DNA from: Ralstonia pickettii DTP0602
GTDB taxonomy: Bacteria > Pseudomonadota > Gammaproteobacteria > Burkholderiales > Burkholderiaceae
NCBI GenBank assembly: GCA_000471925.1
Contig: CP006667.1
Span: forward strand, 3,472,001 to 3,536,000
Reading direction: 5' to 3'
Length of the DNA: 64,000 nt
The notes under the pieces are model-generated. The model was not told where the DNA came from, ran no database searches, and saw only the letters and a list, made by a program, of their open reading frames with translations. Shown here piece after piece: positions 8,953-16,667 of the stretch. Each line of letters opens with the position of its first letter. Within the stretch, counting starts at the first letter, position 1. A program made the position numbers and the translations under genes.

Positions 8953-10188
8953 TCATGGACGCTTTCGATCAACCGGCTGCCTCAGGAGTGGCGGCTGCAT
9001 CCCGGTTCGCACCCGCCCAAGAACACCTCCGATCACGATGGCGATCGTGCCGCTTAGGACGAAGACGAGGGAAATTCCCAAAAGTTTGGCTAGCGCCGCG
9101 CCTGCCAGCGGTCCCAGTACCAGGGCCGCGAGCTGCACGCTCCTGGCAGTGGCGCTGACAGTGCCAATTGACTGGATCTGGCATTGTTGCTGCATGGCGA
9201 CCACGAAGCTCATGGCGGTCAGACCGTAGAAGCAGCCGTTTGCTACCCAGAATGCCAGCAACAGCCAGACCGGCATGCCGATAGCCGCCCATGCCAGCAA
9301 TCCCGGGATCGCCACACTCAACCCAAAACCCGCCAGGCCGACGGTTGCCGTGCAATGCCTGCTTCCCGCATGAACCCGCTTGAAGATCAGGGCGCCAAGA
9401 ATGGCACCGGCCGCGGTACTACTGACGATCATGCCGAAGGTGGCAGCGGGCATGCCTTTCTCTTTCAGGAAAAGCGCAAGCAAGGGGTCATACAAGCCAA
9501 GAATTGCCGTCTGGGAGACGGCAGCGACGAAAGCCCGCCGGAATACTGCGTTGTCGCGCACCAGCAAGAACAGTGCATGGAGGTGGCGGCGTGCCTGCTT
9601 GCCGGCTACTTCACGCTTCGACATGCCGACATGCTTTCGTAGCAGGTACACACACAGGACGCCGGCCAGCCCCAACGTCGCGGACAGGCTGAATCCGGCC
9701 ATCGGATGATGCAGGCTTGCCATGCCCGCTCCCACCAGCGGCGCACATATCTTGGTCAACTGATCGATGGTGGTCATGATGCTGGCGTTGGAAACAAACT
9801 GTTCTTTCGACAGAATCATCCGGACAATGACCTGCTCTGCGGGCATGGCACCAAGGTTGGCCAGGCCTTTGAGGAAGACCAACAGAACAAAGAGGTGAAT
9901 GTCAGGGGCGAAGAGCAGCAGAAGGGAAGTGAGAGCGCGCGCCAGGTAGCTGACGGCAAGCATGGCGACAGGATTGACACGATCCGCGAGCGCGCCAAAG
10001 AAGGGCCCGAGAACTAATCCCGGCAGGCCATACAAGGCGGATGCGACGCCGATGGTGGCCGCATCGGCGTGCCAGTAGTACCCAAGCAGAGAAAAGACCA
10101 GCGTGAAGTCCACCCAGAGAATGGTCGAACTCAGCACGCGGGCGGCAGTAAGTGTGCGGTACCCCGGCACCGACTGCAGGTTGGTCAT
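8953..10188 (-). CDS. MFS transporter
   Basis: A 411-residue major facilitator with about 12 hydrophobic segments. The loop FGALADRVNPVAML after TM2 is a degenerate motif A. The start MTNLQSVPGYRTL at 10188 overlaps the end of the carbamoyltransferase remnant by 4 bases (stop at 10185), which indicates translational coupling. Base composition is visibly less GC-rich than the host block. Pairing with a NodU/CmcH-type carbamoyltransferase suggests export of a carbamoylated small molecule, but that is inference from two genes, one of them broken. Confidence 0.78.
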   Translation of the reverse strand: MTNLQSVPGYRTLTAARVLSSTILWVDFTLVFSLLGYYWHADAATIGVASALYGLPGLVLGPFFGALADRVNPVAMLAVSYLARALTSLLLLFAPDIHLFVLLVFLKGLANLGAMPAEQVIVRMILSKEQFVSNASIMTTIDQLTKICAPLVGAGMASLHHPMAGFSLSATLGLAGVLCVYLLRKHVGMSKREVAGKQARRHLHALFLLVRDNAVFRRAFVAAVSQTAILGLYDPLLALFLKEKGMPAATFGMIVSSTAAGAILGALIFKRVHAGSRHCTATVGLAGFGLSVAIPGLLAWAAIGMPVWLLLAFWVANGCFYGLTAMSFVVAMQQQCQIQSIGTVSATARSVQLAALVLGPLAGAALAKLLGISLVFVLSGTIAIVIGGVLGRVRTGMQPPLLRQPVDRKRP

Positions 10189-11011
10189 ACGGTCATAGTG
10201 TTTGTGGACCTGCGGGGATCCCGACTGAACAGCACGCTGTTGATAGCGAAGCCATCCAGCCCCATGCTCTCCGCGTAGCGTACAAGATCGGATGTCCGAT
10301 TGATGAAGCCAGTACCGTTGAAGTTCAGCGACGTGTTGCATAGCACCCCGAAATGCGTCAGCGCCTTGAACTCGGAAAGCAGTCGATACAACATTGGATT
10401 CTGTACGGCATTTACGGACTGGACCCGGGACGACCCGTCGACGTGGGTAACGGCCCGCAGCCGGTCGCGGGATTTCACCTTGCAGAAATAGAGCATGTAC
10501 GGACTCGGGCGTTCCAGATCAAAGTGGGCCGCGATCTCTTCCTCCAGACATACAGGGGCAATTGGCCGGAAGGATTCTCGTCGCTTGATCGTATTCAGTC
10601 GGTCGAGCATCGTCTCGTCGAACGGCGCAGCGAGAATGGAGCGGTTTCCCAACGCTCGGGGCCCCATCTCGGCACGGCTGGCAGCCCATCCCAGTACGTT
10701 GCCGCGCCGCAGCGCATCCGCGATGGCTTCCGTTCCGCCAGGCATCCGCGTGAACGGCCCCCAAGCTGGCGCGCCGTCGCGTATCCCACGTCATCCACAA
10801 ATGTCTGGCCGCAATAGACGTTCCAGTTAAGCTTTGCATTCCCAGTAAGGTGCCATTGCGCATCGGCGGCCGAGCCGAGCGCGGAGCCGACGTCATTGGC
10901 ACATGGAGGGATGAAAACATCGGAGAACAGCCCGGAATCCAGCCAGCGGCGATTCCATTCGCAGTTCAGTCCGCACCCGCTCCCAATCAGCAAGGAACGT
11001 TTCTCCCGCAC
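10185..11011 (-). pseudogene. Carbamoyltransferase (NodU/CmcH/NovN family), truncated and frameshifted
   Basis: Two minus-strand frames together give the C-terminal half of a carbamoyltransferase that moves a carbamoyl group from carbamoyl phosphate or carbamoyl-AMP to a hydroxyl. The upstream frame has LLIGSGCGLNCEWNRRW, IPPCANDVGSALG and DAQWHLTGNAKLNWNVY. The downstream frame has GWAASRAEMGPRALGNRS, FRPIAPVCLEEE and LCNTSLNFNG, typical of the C-terminal domain. The frame changes at a C5 run (10758-10762, G5 on the coding strand) just before MPGGTEAIADAL, consistent with a one-base loss. Roughly the first 300 residues are missing and an IS110-like stub takes their place. It overlaps the MFS start. 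Confidence 0.78.
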
Positions 11012-11035
11012 CAGTTGGATTTTTCACACGTTCCC

Positions 11036-11170
11036 CTAGGCCGTGGAAATGACGTGCGCCGCCCTGCGGCAGGCGCGCAGTGCCACCTTCCACTTCGCCG
11101 CAGCGAGCTCGAGTGACACCGCCAACACCAGTACGTCACTACTACCCGTGTATGACTGATCGGTACGCAT
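11036..11170 (-). pseudogene. IS110-family-like transposase N-terminal stub
   Basis: A 44-codon frame starts MRTDQSYTGSS with AGGAGG upstream of the ATG. The block VLVLAVSLELAAAKWKVAL resembles the first beta strand of the RuvC-like domain in the IS110 transposases of Burkholderia and Ralstonia, which carry an ELS...WKLAF pattern there. The frame stops after ISTA and runs into the carbamoyltransferase remnant, so an IS110 insertion followed by deletion could explain the missing N-terminus. The family call rests on remembered consensus and is moderate. Confidence 0.4.
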
Positions 11171-11244
11171 GATGTTCCTCCTGTGTGCAAACCTCAGCAG
11201 CTGATTGTAGGCGTCAGCTCGTGGAGTGCTTCGCTTCATAGGAT

Positions 11245-11937
11245 CTACAGACGAATATCAACGGAAGTTGGCGTGGCGAATAGCTTGGGTTCCTTGCCTA
11301 GCGGAAACCCGATCACGTACAGGACGTTAGCTGGCATTGGCCTGTCCGGGTCCGAGCCCCCCTTCAGCAGCACTTTGCGCTCGGCATAGCATAGCGAAAC
11401 GCCAAGAGTCTTGAGCACATCGATGTTGGCTTGCATCGTGTCAGACGCCTCGCGCTTCTGCGCTTCGCTATAGGCGTCCAGGCCATCCCGGTAGTTGCGG
11501 AAGTATTCCATCAGCGCGGCGAAGCGTTTATCCGCTTCGCTGCCCATCTCGAAGGCCAGCTGCGACATGTCCATCGTGCTGGTCTGCGCCAGCTCGGCCA
11601 ACTGCTTACCCGTGGTCAGCCGAATCGCTGCGAAGGTGACGGGCTCCTGGTCGAACTGTTCCTGCGCAGCCTTGAGTTCGTCCTCCGGTGGAATCGCGAA
11701 TGGCTTGTTGAGCGCGTCGATGTCCAGGAAATCGAACGCGCTGGCCAGCGCCCGGCAGGTGTCGGGGCCGGCGGGCCAGCCTTGCTCGACGCGCTGAACG
11801 GTTCGCACGTTGAGTCCGGCGATCACGGCCAACTGCTCCTGAGTCCATTGCCGGGCGTCGCGGAACACCTTGATGCACACAGCCAGCTCGGCGGGGGTCA
11901 GCAGGCGGACTGGCGGCGTGTTTTCCGTCGCGTTCAT
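11245..11937 (-). CDS. XRE-family transcriptional regulator
   Basis: A 230-residue protein. Residues about 17-70 form a helix-turn-helix of the XRE type (ARQWTQEQLAVIAGLNVRTV followed by QRVEQG). A longer C-terminal part of unknown fold contains a helical TSTMDMSQLAFEMGSEADKR region and a beta-rich end (VLYVIGFPLGKEPKLF), possibly a ligand or stress-sensing domain. It starts 15 bp after the MHS transporter stop, so the two are probably one transcript, and autoregulation of that operon is plausible. Confidence 0.78.
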   Translation of the reverse strand: MNATENTPPVRLLTPAELAVCIKVFRDARQWTQEQLAVIAGLNVRTVQRVEQGWPAGPDTCRALASAFDFLDIDALNKPFAIPPEDELKAAQEQFDQEPVTFAAIRLTTGKQLAELAQTSTMDMSQLAFEMGSEADKRFAALMEYFRNYRDGLDAYSEAQKREASDTMQANIDVLKTLGVSLCYAERKVLLKGGSDPDRPMPANVLYVIGFPLGKEPKLFATPTSVDIRL

Positions 11938-11952
11938 TTCGTTGCTCCTTCG

Positions 11953-13323
11953 TTATCGAGCGACGTGACCAGCACGGCTGGCCACGCCATTGCGCATGGC
12001 ATGGCCGCATCTGGCGAGGGGCCAGAATGCAAGCAAGAATCCGACAGCGGCCAGCACTGCCACATAGTGAGCAGGCGCCATGGTGTCGTGCTGCAGCCAC
12101 AGCGTGAGAATCATCGGCGTGAGGCCGCCAAAGACTGCGTAAGACATGTTGTAAGCAAACGAGAGACCAGTGAAGCGCACCGGTGCCGGAAAGGCGCGCA
12201 CGCCGGCAATCGGCACGGTGGCGATGGTGCCGACGAACAGACCCAGCAGCCCGTAATGCCAGAACAGCGTGGCAGGCGTGCCGGGCAGGCTGCCGTAGAA
12301 GAGGTACGCGGTCATGAACAGTCCGCTCCAGCCGATCAGCATGACGGCCCGGGTGTCGATGCGGTCGCATGCCCAGCCGACAATCACGCAACCGATGGTC
12401 AGCATGAGGGTGGCGAACGCATTGGCCTCGAGCGCAAGCGCGGCGGGAATGTGATGCACCTTCTGCAGGTAGGCGGGCGTGTACAGCACCACCACGACGA
12501 TAGCGGTAGAAAGTACCCAGGTCAGCAGTGCGACGAACAGGCTGGCCGAGCGGTGCTCGCGCAGCACGGTACGGATCGGCAGTTCGCGCGCCAGGTTGCT
12601 GCGGTCAGCCAACTCGCGGAACACGGGGGTCTCATGCAGAAACCGGCGCAGGTACACGGACACCAGTCCGAAGACACCGCCCAGGAGGAAGGGAATGCGC
12701 CAGGCGAAGTCGCTCACCTGCTCAGGCGAGTAATGGCGATTGATGGCGACGGCAACGAGCGAACCCAGCAGAATGCCGCCGGTGATGCCCGAGGTCAGCG
12801 TGCCGATGCCGAACCCGTAATGCCGGCTCGGCACGTGTTCGCCGACAAACACCCAGGCACCGGGCATCTCGCCCCCAATGGCCGCGCCCTGCAGCACGCG
12901 CATCGCCAGCAGCAGCAGCGGCGCCGCGACGCCGATGCTGGCATAGGTGGGCAGCAGGCCGATCATCAGCGTGGGCGCGGCCATCAGCAAGATCGAGAGG
13001 GTGAACATGCGCTTGCGGCCGAGCCGGTCACCAAAGTGTGCGATCACGATGCCGCCCAGCGGCCGTGCCAGGTAGCCGGCGGCGAAGATGCCGAATGTCT
13101 GCAGTTGCCGCAGCCAGTCTGGCATGTTGGCCGGGAAGAATAGCGCTCCCAGTACCGTGACGAAGAAGACGTAGATGACGAAGTCGTAGAATTCGAGCGT
13201 GCCGCCAAGGGCGGCGAGACCCAAGGTCTTGTAGTCGCGCGCAGCCAGCGTGCGTGCCGGAGCGGGTAAGACGCCGCCCGGTACGCTCAGGGGATTCATA
13301 TTCGGTTCTTGTTGTGGATTCAC
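11953..13323 (-). CDS. MHS-family major facilitator transporter
   Basis: A 456-residue proton symporter of the metabolite:H+ symporter family (relatives of ProP, KgtP, ShiA, CitA). GGTLEFYDFVIYVFF in TM1 and GGIVIAHFGDRLGRKRMF between TM2 and TM3 are family signatures, and RVLQGAAIGGEMPGAWVFV follows in TM4. Twelve membrane spans are apparent. A second ATG at 13299 gives a shorter N-terminus. Upstream 270 bp hold no gene. The substrate is not predictable; relatives move carboxylates or betaines. Confidence 0.85.
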   Translation of the reverse strand: MNPQQEPNMNPLSVPGGVLPAPARTLAARDYKTLGLAALGGTLEFYDFVIYVFFVTVLGALFFPANMPDWLRQLQTFGIFAAGYLARPLGGIVIAHFGDRLGRKRMFTLSILLMAAPTLMIGLLPTYASIGVAAPLLLLAMRVLQGAAIGGEMPGAWVFVGEHVPSRHYGFGIGTLTSGITGGILLGSLVAVAINRHYSPEQVSDFAWRIPFLLGGVFGLVSVYLRRFLHETPVFRELADRSNLARELPIRTVLREHRSASLFVALLTWVLSTAIVVVVLYTPAYLQKVHHIPAALALEANAFATLMLTIGCVIVGWACDRIDTRAVMLIGWSGLFMTAYLFYGSLPGTPATLFWHYGLLGLFVGTIATVPIAGVRAFPAPVRFTGLSFAYNMSYAVFGGLTPMILTLWLQHDTMAPAHYVAVLAAVGFLLAFWPLARCGHAMRNGVASRAGHVAR

Positions 13324-13596
13324 GTTCGGTCCTCGTCAGGTTGTGATCAATGGACTTCGGTCAGGGCCGGTCCTTTTGAGACCCAGACCCCATCGTTTGC
13401 GCGTGAGGGATGCCGATCAGGCATCGTCCGGTGCGCCACGCCCGCATGGAAACGGTCAGTTGCTGCGCGGACATCAAGCCGTGCGCACCGTCTTTCTATG
13501 CTGGCCGGTTTTGTGCGGAATCGAAGCCCCTGCTGCAACCAATGAGGCGCAGCAGAGGGCGGCCGGTCCGGCTAGCGGAATGGCCGGCGGGTTCGG

Positions 13597-13953
13597 TCAG
13601 TCGGGGATTGAACCGTCTACCTGCGCCAGCTGCGCATACGCCGATAGCGATCGGTTTGGCCGGAAGTACAGGTCGCGAAGAATCGGCCTTTTGAGCGGCC
13701 CAACGATGGATGCCAGGTCGGACAGCTTTACATGGCCCAGTTCGGGCATGCCAATACCCACGTCGCATAAACCGTAGGCGGTGTCACCATCGGCGGGGTC
13801 GAGCGCAGCCAGTAGCCAGGTCGCATGTGCGTCAGGGGTAAACAGCCGCACTACGGGCAGCGGATCGCCAGCGTGGCCGGCTACGTACGCGTGGCCGTTG
13901 GCGAGCAGTTGTGCTCGTTGTTCCGCGGTGATGAGGGGTTGGATCATGGTCAT
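13597..13953 (-). CDS. DUF2958 domain protein (complete copy)
   Basis: A 118-residue DUF2958 protein, a family of unknown function frequent on ICEs and plasmids. It has the expected order: TAEQRAQLLANG, DPLPVVRLFTPDAHATWLL, DGDTAYGLCDVGIGMPELG and the C-terminal RDLYFRPNRSLSAYAQLA. GGAGGTAATGACC precedes the ATG. A second copy truncated after LSDLASIV lies at 14661-14936, and similarity continues upstream of both starts, so a whole segment was duplicated. It is probable mobile-element cargo. Confidence 0.85.
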   Translation of the reverse strand: MTMIQPLITAEQRAQLLANGHAYVAGHAGDPLPVVRLFTPDAHATWLLAALDPADGDTAYGLCDVGIGMPELGHVKLSDLASIVGPLKRPILRDLYFRPNRSLSAYAQLAQVDGSIPD

Positions 13954-14226
13954 TACCTCCTGGAAGGTTCACTGCAAGTCAGAGCTAGACAATATTGGGC
14001 GCACGCTGCGCCGAGAAAGTGCTCAACAGCTTTGCCTGCGCCGCAATGGCACCCGCAGTCCGATAGCGTAGTCCTATGAAGTGCACACGCTGGGATGGCG
14101 TGGTCCACCGCACATTGATAAGGATGTCTAGAGCCTTATCCTGAGCTAGCTAAGTTTAAACTATAAACGATATTTTTAGCCCATACGGTTGATCGCAAGA
14201 ACGGCACGTCAACACAGAATGGCGAA

Positions 14227-14634
14227 ATGCCTACCGATGCCGACAAGCAAGCCTTTTCTAATCGCCTGCGCTTGGCGCTACGCCGCGCCGAGCAGGAGGT
14301 TTCCGGCCCGACCGAACTCGCGTTGCAGTTCAATCTTCGCTACAGATCGGGTACGCCTGTCACGGCACAGACCACGCACAAGTGGTTGTCAGGAAGGGCG
14401 ATTCCGACCTCAGACAAGATCGCAGTTTTGGCCGAATGGCTTCAGGTGACCGAGCATTGGTTGCACCATGGGCCGCCCCCAGCCACCAAAGGTCAAGAAC
14501 CGCGAAAGGCCGAGAAGGTGGGCCCTGAGCTGCTGGCATTAGCCCACAAGATTCAGACCTTGACGCCTCACAGACGATATCTCATCGAGGAATTGGTAGA
14601 GCAGTTGCGCCAAGAAGCCCAATTAGGCGGTTAG
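14227..14634 (+). CDS. Phage repressor-like transcriptional regulator
   Basis: A 135-residue protein with an N-terminal DNA-binding domain: residues about 10-80 include NRLRLALRRAEQEVSGPTEL, TTHKWLSGRAIPTSDKIAVL and AEWLQVTEHWLHHG, the layout of CI/C1-like repressors. The charged C-terminal LIEELVEQLRQEAQ may mediate dimerisation. It lies between the two DUF2958 copies on the opposite strand. An AT-rich stretch with the palindrome GTTTAAAC sits about 75 bp upstream and may hold its promoter and operator. Confidence 0.72.
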   Translation: MPTDADKQAFSNRLRLALRRAEQEVSGPTELALQFNLRYRSGTPVTAQTTHKWLSGRAIPTSDKIAVLAEWLQVTEHWLHHGPPPATKGQEPRKAEKVGPELLALAHKIQTLTPHRRYLIEELVEQLRQEAQLGG

Positions 14635-14660
14635 CACAGGGTCCCGCCACGCAGCATTTG

Positions 14661-14936
14661 TCAATGGTGCAGAGAGTCATGGTTCGCTCTCACTATGGAT
14701 GCCAGGTCGGACAGCTTCACATGGCCCAGGTCGGGCATGCCGATACCCACGTCGCACAGTCCGTAGGCGGTGTCACCATCGGCCGGGTCGAGCGCGGCCA
14801 GTAGCCAGGTTGCATGCGCGTCCGGGGTAAACAGCCGCACCACGGGCAGCGGGTCGCCAGCGTGGCCGGCTACGTATGCCTCGCCGTTTGCGAGCAGTTG
14901 CGCGCGTCGTTCCACAGTGAAGAGGTTTGGGATCAT
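14661..14936 (-). pseudogene. DUF2958 domain protein (truncated second copy)
   Basis: A 91-codon frame starts MIPNLFTVERRAQLLANGEA. It is almost identical to residues 5-85 of the complete copy at 13597-13953 up to LSDLASIV, then switches to an unrelated RANHDSLHH tail, losing the conserved RDLYFRP end. Nucleotide similarity between the copies begins near 14695 (matching 13700) and extends past the start codons through the CCTCCTGGAAGGTTC leader. This is a partial tandem duplication. Confidence 0.8.
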
Positions 14937-15155
14937 GGGTCTCAGCCTCCTGGAAGGTTCGCTCCACGGCGGAGCGAGGCGATATTGGGCGCACGCCCAA
15001 ACAGCGCCGTCATACCCCAACACGGTCCGGTTCGGACCCTGGATTGACGGCAAGCAACGTGCACCAGCGTTGAGCACTTTTCTGCGGCGCGGAATCTTAA
15101 TGGCGGTCATTACCGGTACGAAACCGAGGAAACGCGGATGAGCTTTGCGGGGGCG

Positions 15156-15539
15156 TCACGGAAGCGCCAGGCGGGATCGCAGGAGATCAGTGAACTGCTG
15201 AATAAAGCTGATCACAAGCGCTCGTTCATCCGGCTCTAGGTCCTTCAAGGCATCTGACACCACAGCAGTCTGGTCATCAATATGCCTTGAGCCCCGACGC
15301 AATAGGTCATCCACCGTGCATTCCAGTGCATCGCTTAGTTGCTGGAGGCGATATAGCGTTGGAACACGAGTGCCGCGTTCCCAGCGGCTGACTGCTTCCT
15401 GTTCTAGGTTGATCATCTCCGCCAGCTTCGCCTGAGTCAGGCCGCGAGCACGTCGTTGCGCGGCAATAGCTAATCCAACACGGGCCGCAATGGCTGCGTC
15501 CTTCGCATCTTCGCCGAATGGTGCTGATCGAATTGGCAT
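15156..15539 (-). CDS. XRE-family helix-turn-helix regulator
   Basis: A 127-residue protein starting MPIRSAPFGEDAKDAA (alternative ATG at 15560). Residues about 22-78 form a classic HTH_3 domain: VGLAIAAQRRARGLTQAKLA, EMINLEQEAVSRWERGTRVP, YRLQQLSDALECTVDDLL. A short helical tail (LVISFIQQFTDLLRSRL) probably dimerises. It is the last clear gene before the left tRNA-derived repeat. Such small repressors are typical of element ends. Confidence 0.78.
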   Translation of the reverse strand: MPIRSAPFGEDAKDAAIAARVGLAIAAQRRARGLTQAKLAEMINLEQEAVSRWERGTRVPTLYRLQQLSDALECTVDDLLRRGSRHIDDQTAVVSDALKDLEPDERALVISFIQQFTDLLRSRLALP

Positions 15540-15560
15540 AGGACGCAATGGTGGTGTCAA

Positions 15561-15945
15561 TTCGATTCGCTATGAACATCCCAAATGGAATTAATAGGTC
15601 CAAAATGGTTGATTTTTCGCTCGGGCAAGAGTTGGCCTCCACTGCTGCGGTCTCGGCGGCAGCAATGTCGGCCTCGCTCGCGAACATTCTTTGCGCAGTC
15701 CACGCCACAAGTGACGGCTCACAGCAATAGCGAGCAGGTGCTACTGACCTTGCCGGCCTTAAGCATTCCAGAATCGACGCACCATTTCGCCAGCAAAGTT
15801 GCCTGCCTCGAAGCCGGCAATGTCCATCGCACAGCAGATGTCCGGGCTAAAAAAATCAGGAAAGGTCAGACCAGAAGTGTTTGCTCACAATCTACGCAAG
15901 GGCCTGTTCTTGGTCTGGGACAGCACGGAAAAGCTTGTATCCGAT
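15561..15945. other. Gene-poor region left of the tRNA-Gly repeat
   Basis: No gene can be supported. Short fragments look protein-like without a start, such as a plus-strand KGLFLVWDSTEKLVSD frame running into the repeat and a minus-strand FEAGNFAGEMVRRFWNA frame. They may be decayed end sequences of an element. None matches a family I know. Confidence 0.3.
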
Positions 15946-15986
15946 CAAGCTAAAGACGTGGGTTCGATTCCCATCGCCCGCTCCAC
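15946..15986 (+). repeat. Left copy of 41-bp tRNA-Gly 3'-end repeat (att-like)
   Basis: Identical over 41 bases to 53209-53249, which is the 3' part of the intact tRNA-Gly from the anticodon loop through CCA plus one base. The 5' part of the tRNA is absent here. An ICEclc-type integrase start lies 230 bp downstream pointing away, the normal spacing of attP to int. The junction therefore looks like attP (element end, att, int), not like a tRNA-linked attL. Confidence 0.9.
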
Positions 15987-16215
15987 TTCAACTTTCCAAA
16001 GACTTCCACTGGAGTCCACGGGTGCTGTAAGTCAATGATCTGGTTAAGATCTTGATTCACGGACGTTCAGCAAAAAAATCCACTGACAGCCGGCCCTGAC
16101 CGGTACATTTCGTGGTGCATCAATGCGGCAAGCGGCCATCGCGCATAATTGCTGGAGAAGCCCTAGGGTCCGGTAACGAACACGGTATCCAACTCGCTTT
16201 CCAGGCATTGGACTC

Positions 16216-16367
16216 ATGCTCACAGACATGACGGTCCGGCAGGCGTAGGCCACCGGCAAGCCGTACATCATCGCCGATTTCGACGGCCTTTCCCTCTTCG
16301 TATGGGCCAACGGCGCCAAGGCTTGGCACTTCCGCGAAACCTGGATAGGCCAGCGAGCCCGCATCTA
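16216..16367 (+). pseudogene. Tyrosine integrase N-terminal remnant (IntB13/P4 type)
   Basis: Translation from the ATG at 16216 gives MLTDMTVRQA, an in-frame TAG at 16246-16248 where relatives have lysine, then ATGKPYIIADFDGLSLFVWA and NGAKAWHFRETWIGQRARIY. This is the arm-type DNA-binding N-terminus of ICEclc-family integrases. Similarity ends near 16360 and the catalytic domain is absent. The position just inside the tRNA-derived repeat is right for int. The element has therefore lost its own integrase. The frame is too short and interrupted for routine gene callers. Confidence 0.8.
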
Positions 16368-16590
16368 CAAATGGAGCAGCCAGCCAATCGTGTCGCGGCC
16401 TTCGTTGAAGGTGTCGAGCGTTCCGAGTCGGTTTGATAGATCGCAGAGGATGTCATAGTCGCCTCGCGCCTTCCTGCGGTACGGCTCGGAAGGCGCGGCA
16501 TCAACAAGACCATCAATCCAAGCATGTGTCCAGGAGTAAGGAATCGCACATATTGCCGGCTCCCTCGCGCTCGCTCAGGGGCGTCAAAAT
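16365..16590 (-). pseudogene. Unrecognised coding-like fragment
   Basis: A minus-strand frame reads AICAIPYSWTHAWIDGLVDA, then APSEPYRRKARGDYDILCDL and SNRLGTLDTFNEGRDTIGWL, and stops at 16365-16367. Its amino-acid texture is that of real protein, but there is no start codon and a stop lies upstream. It occupies the place where the integrase catalytic domain should be. I do not recognise the family. Confidence 0.3.
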
Positions 16591-16667
16591 CAGACGGAAC
16601 GCCGATCAAGCTTGAAGTTTCGTCTCCGCTTGCGTCGCAGCTCCATGGAAGGTGCCCCTGCGCAAGC

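Noticed and set aside
15799..16038. A 79-codon plus frame reading through the left tRNA repeat
   Set aside because: Half of it is translated tRNA-derived sequence; no ribosome site and no family.
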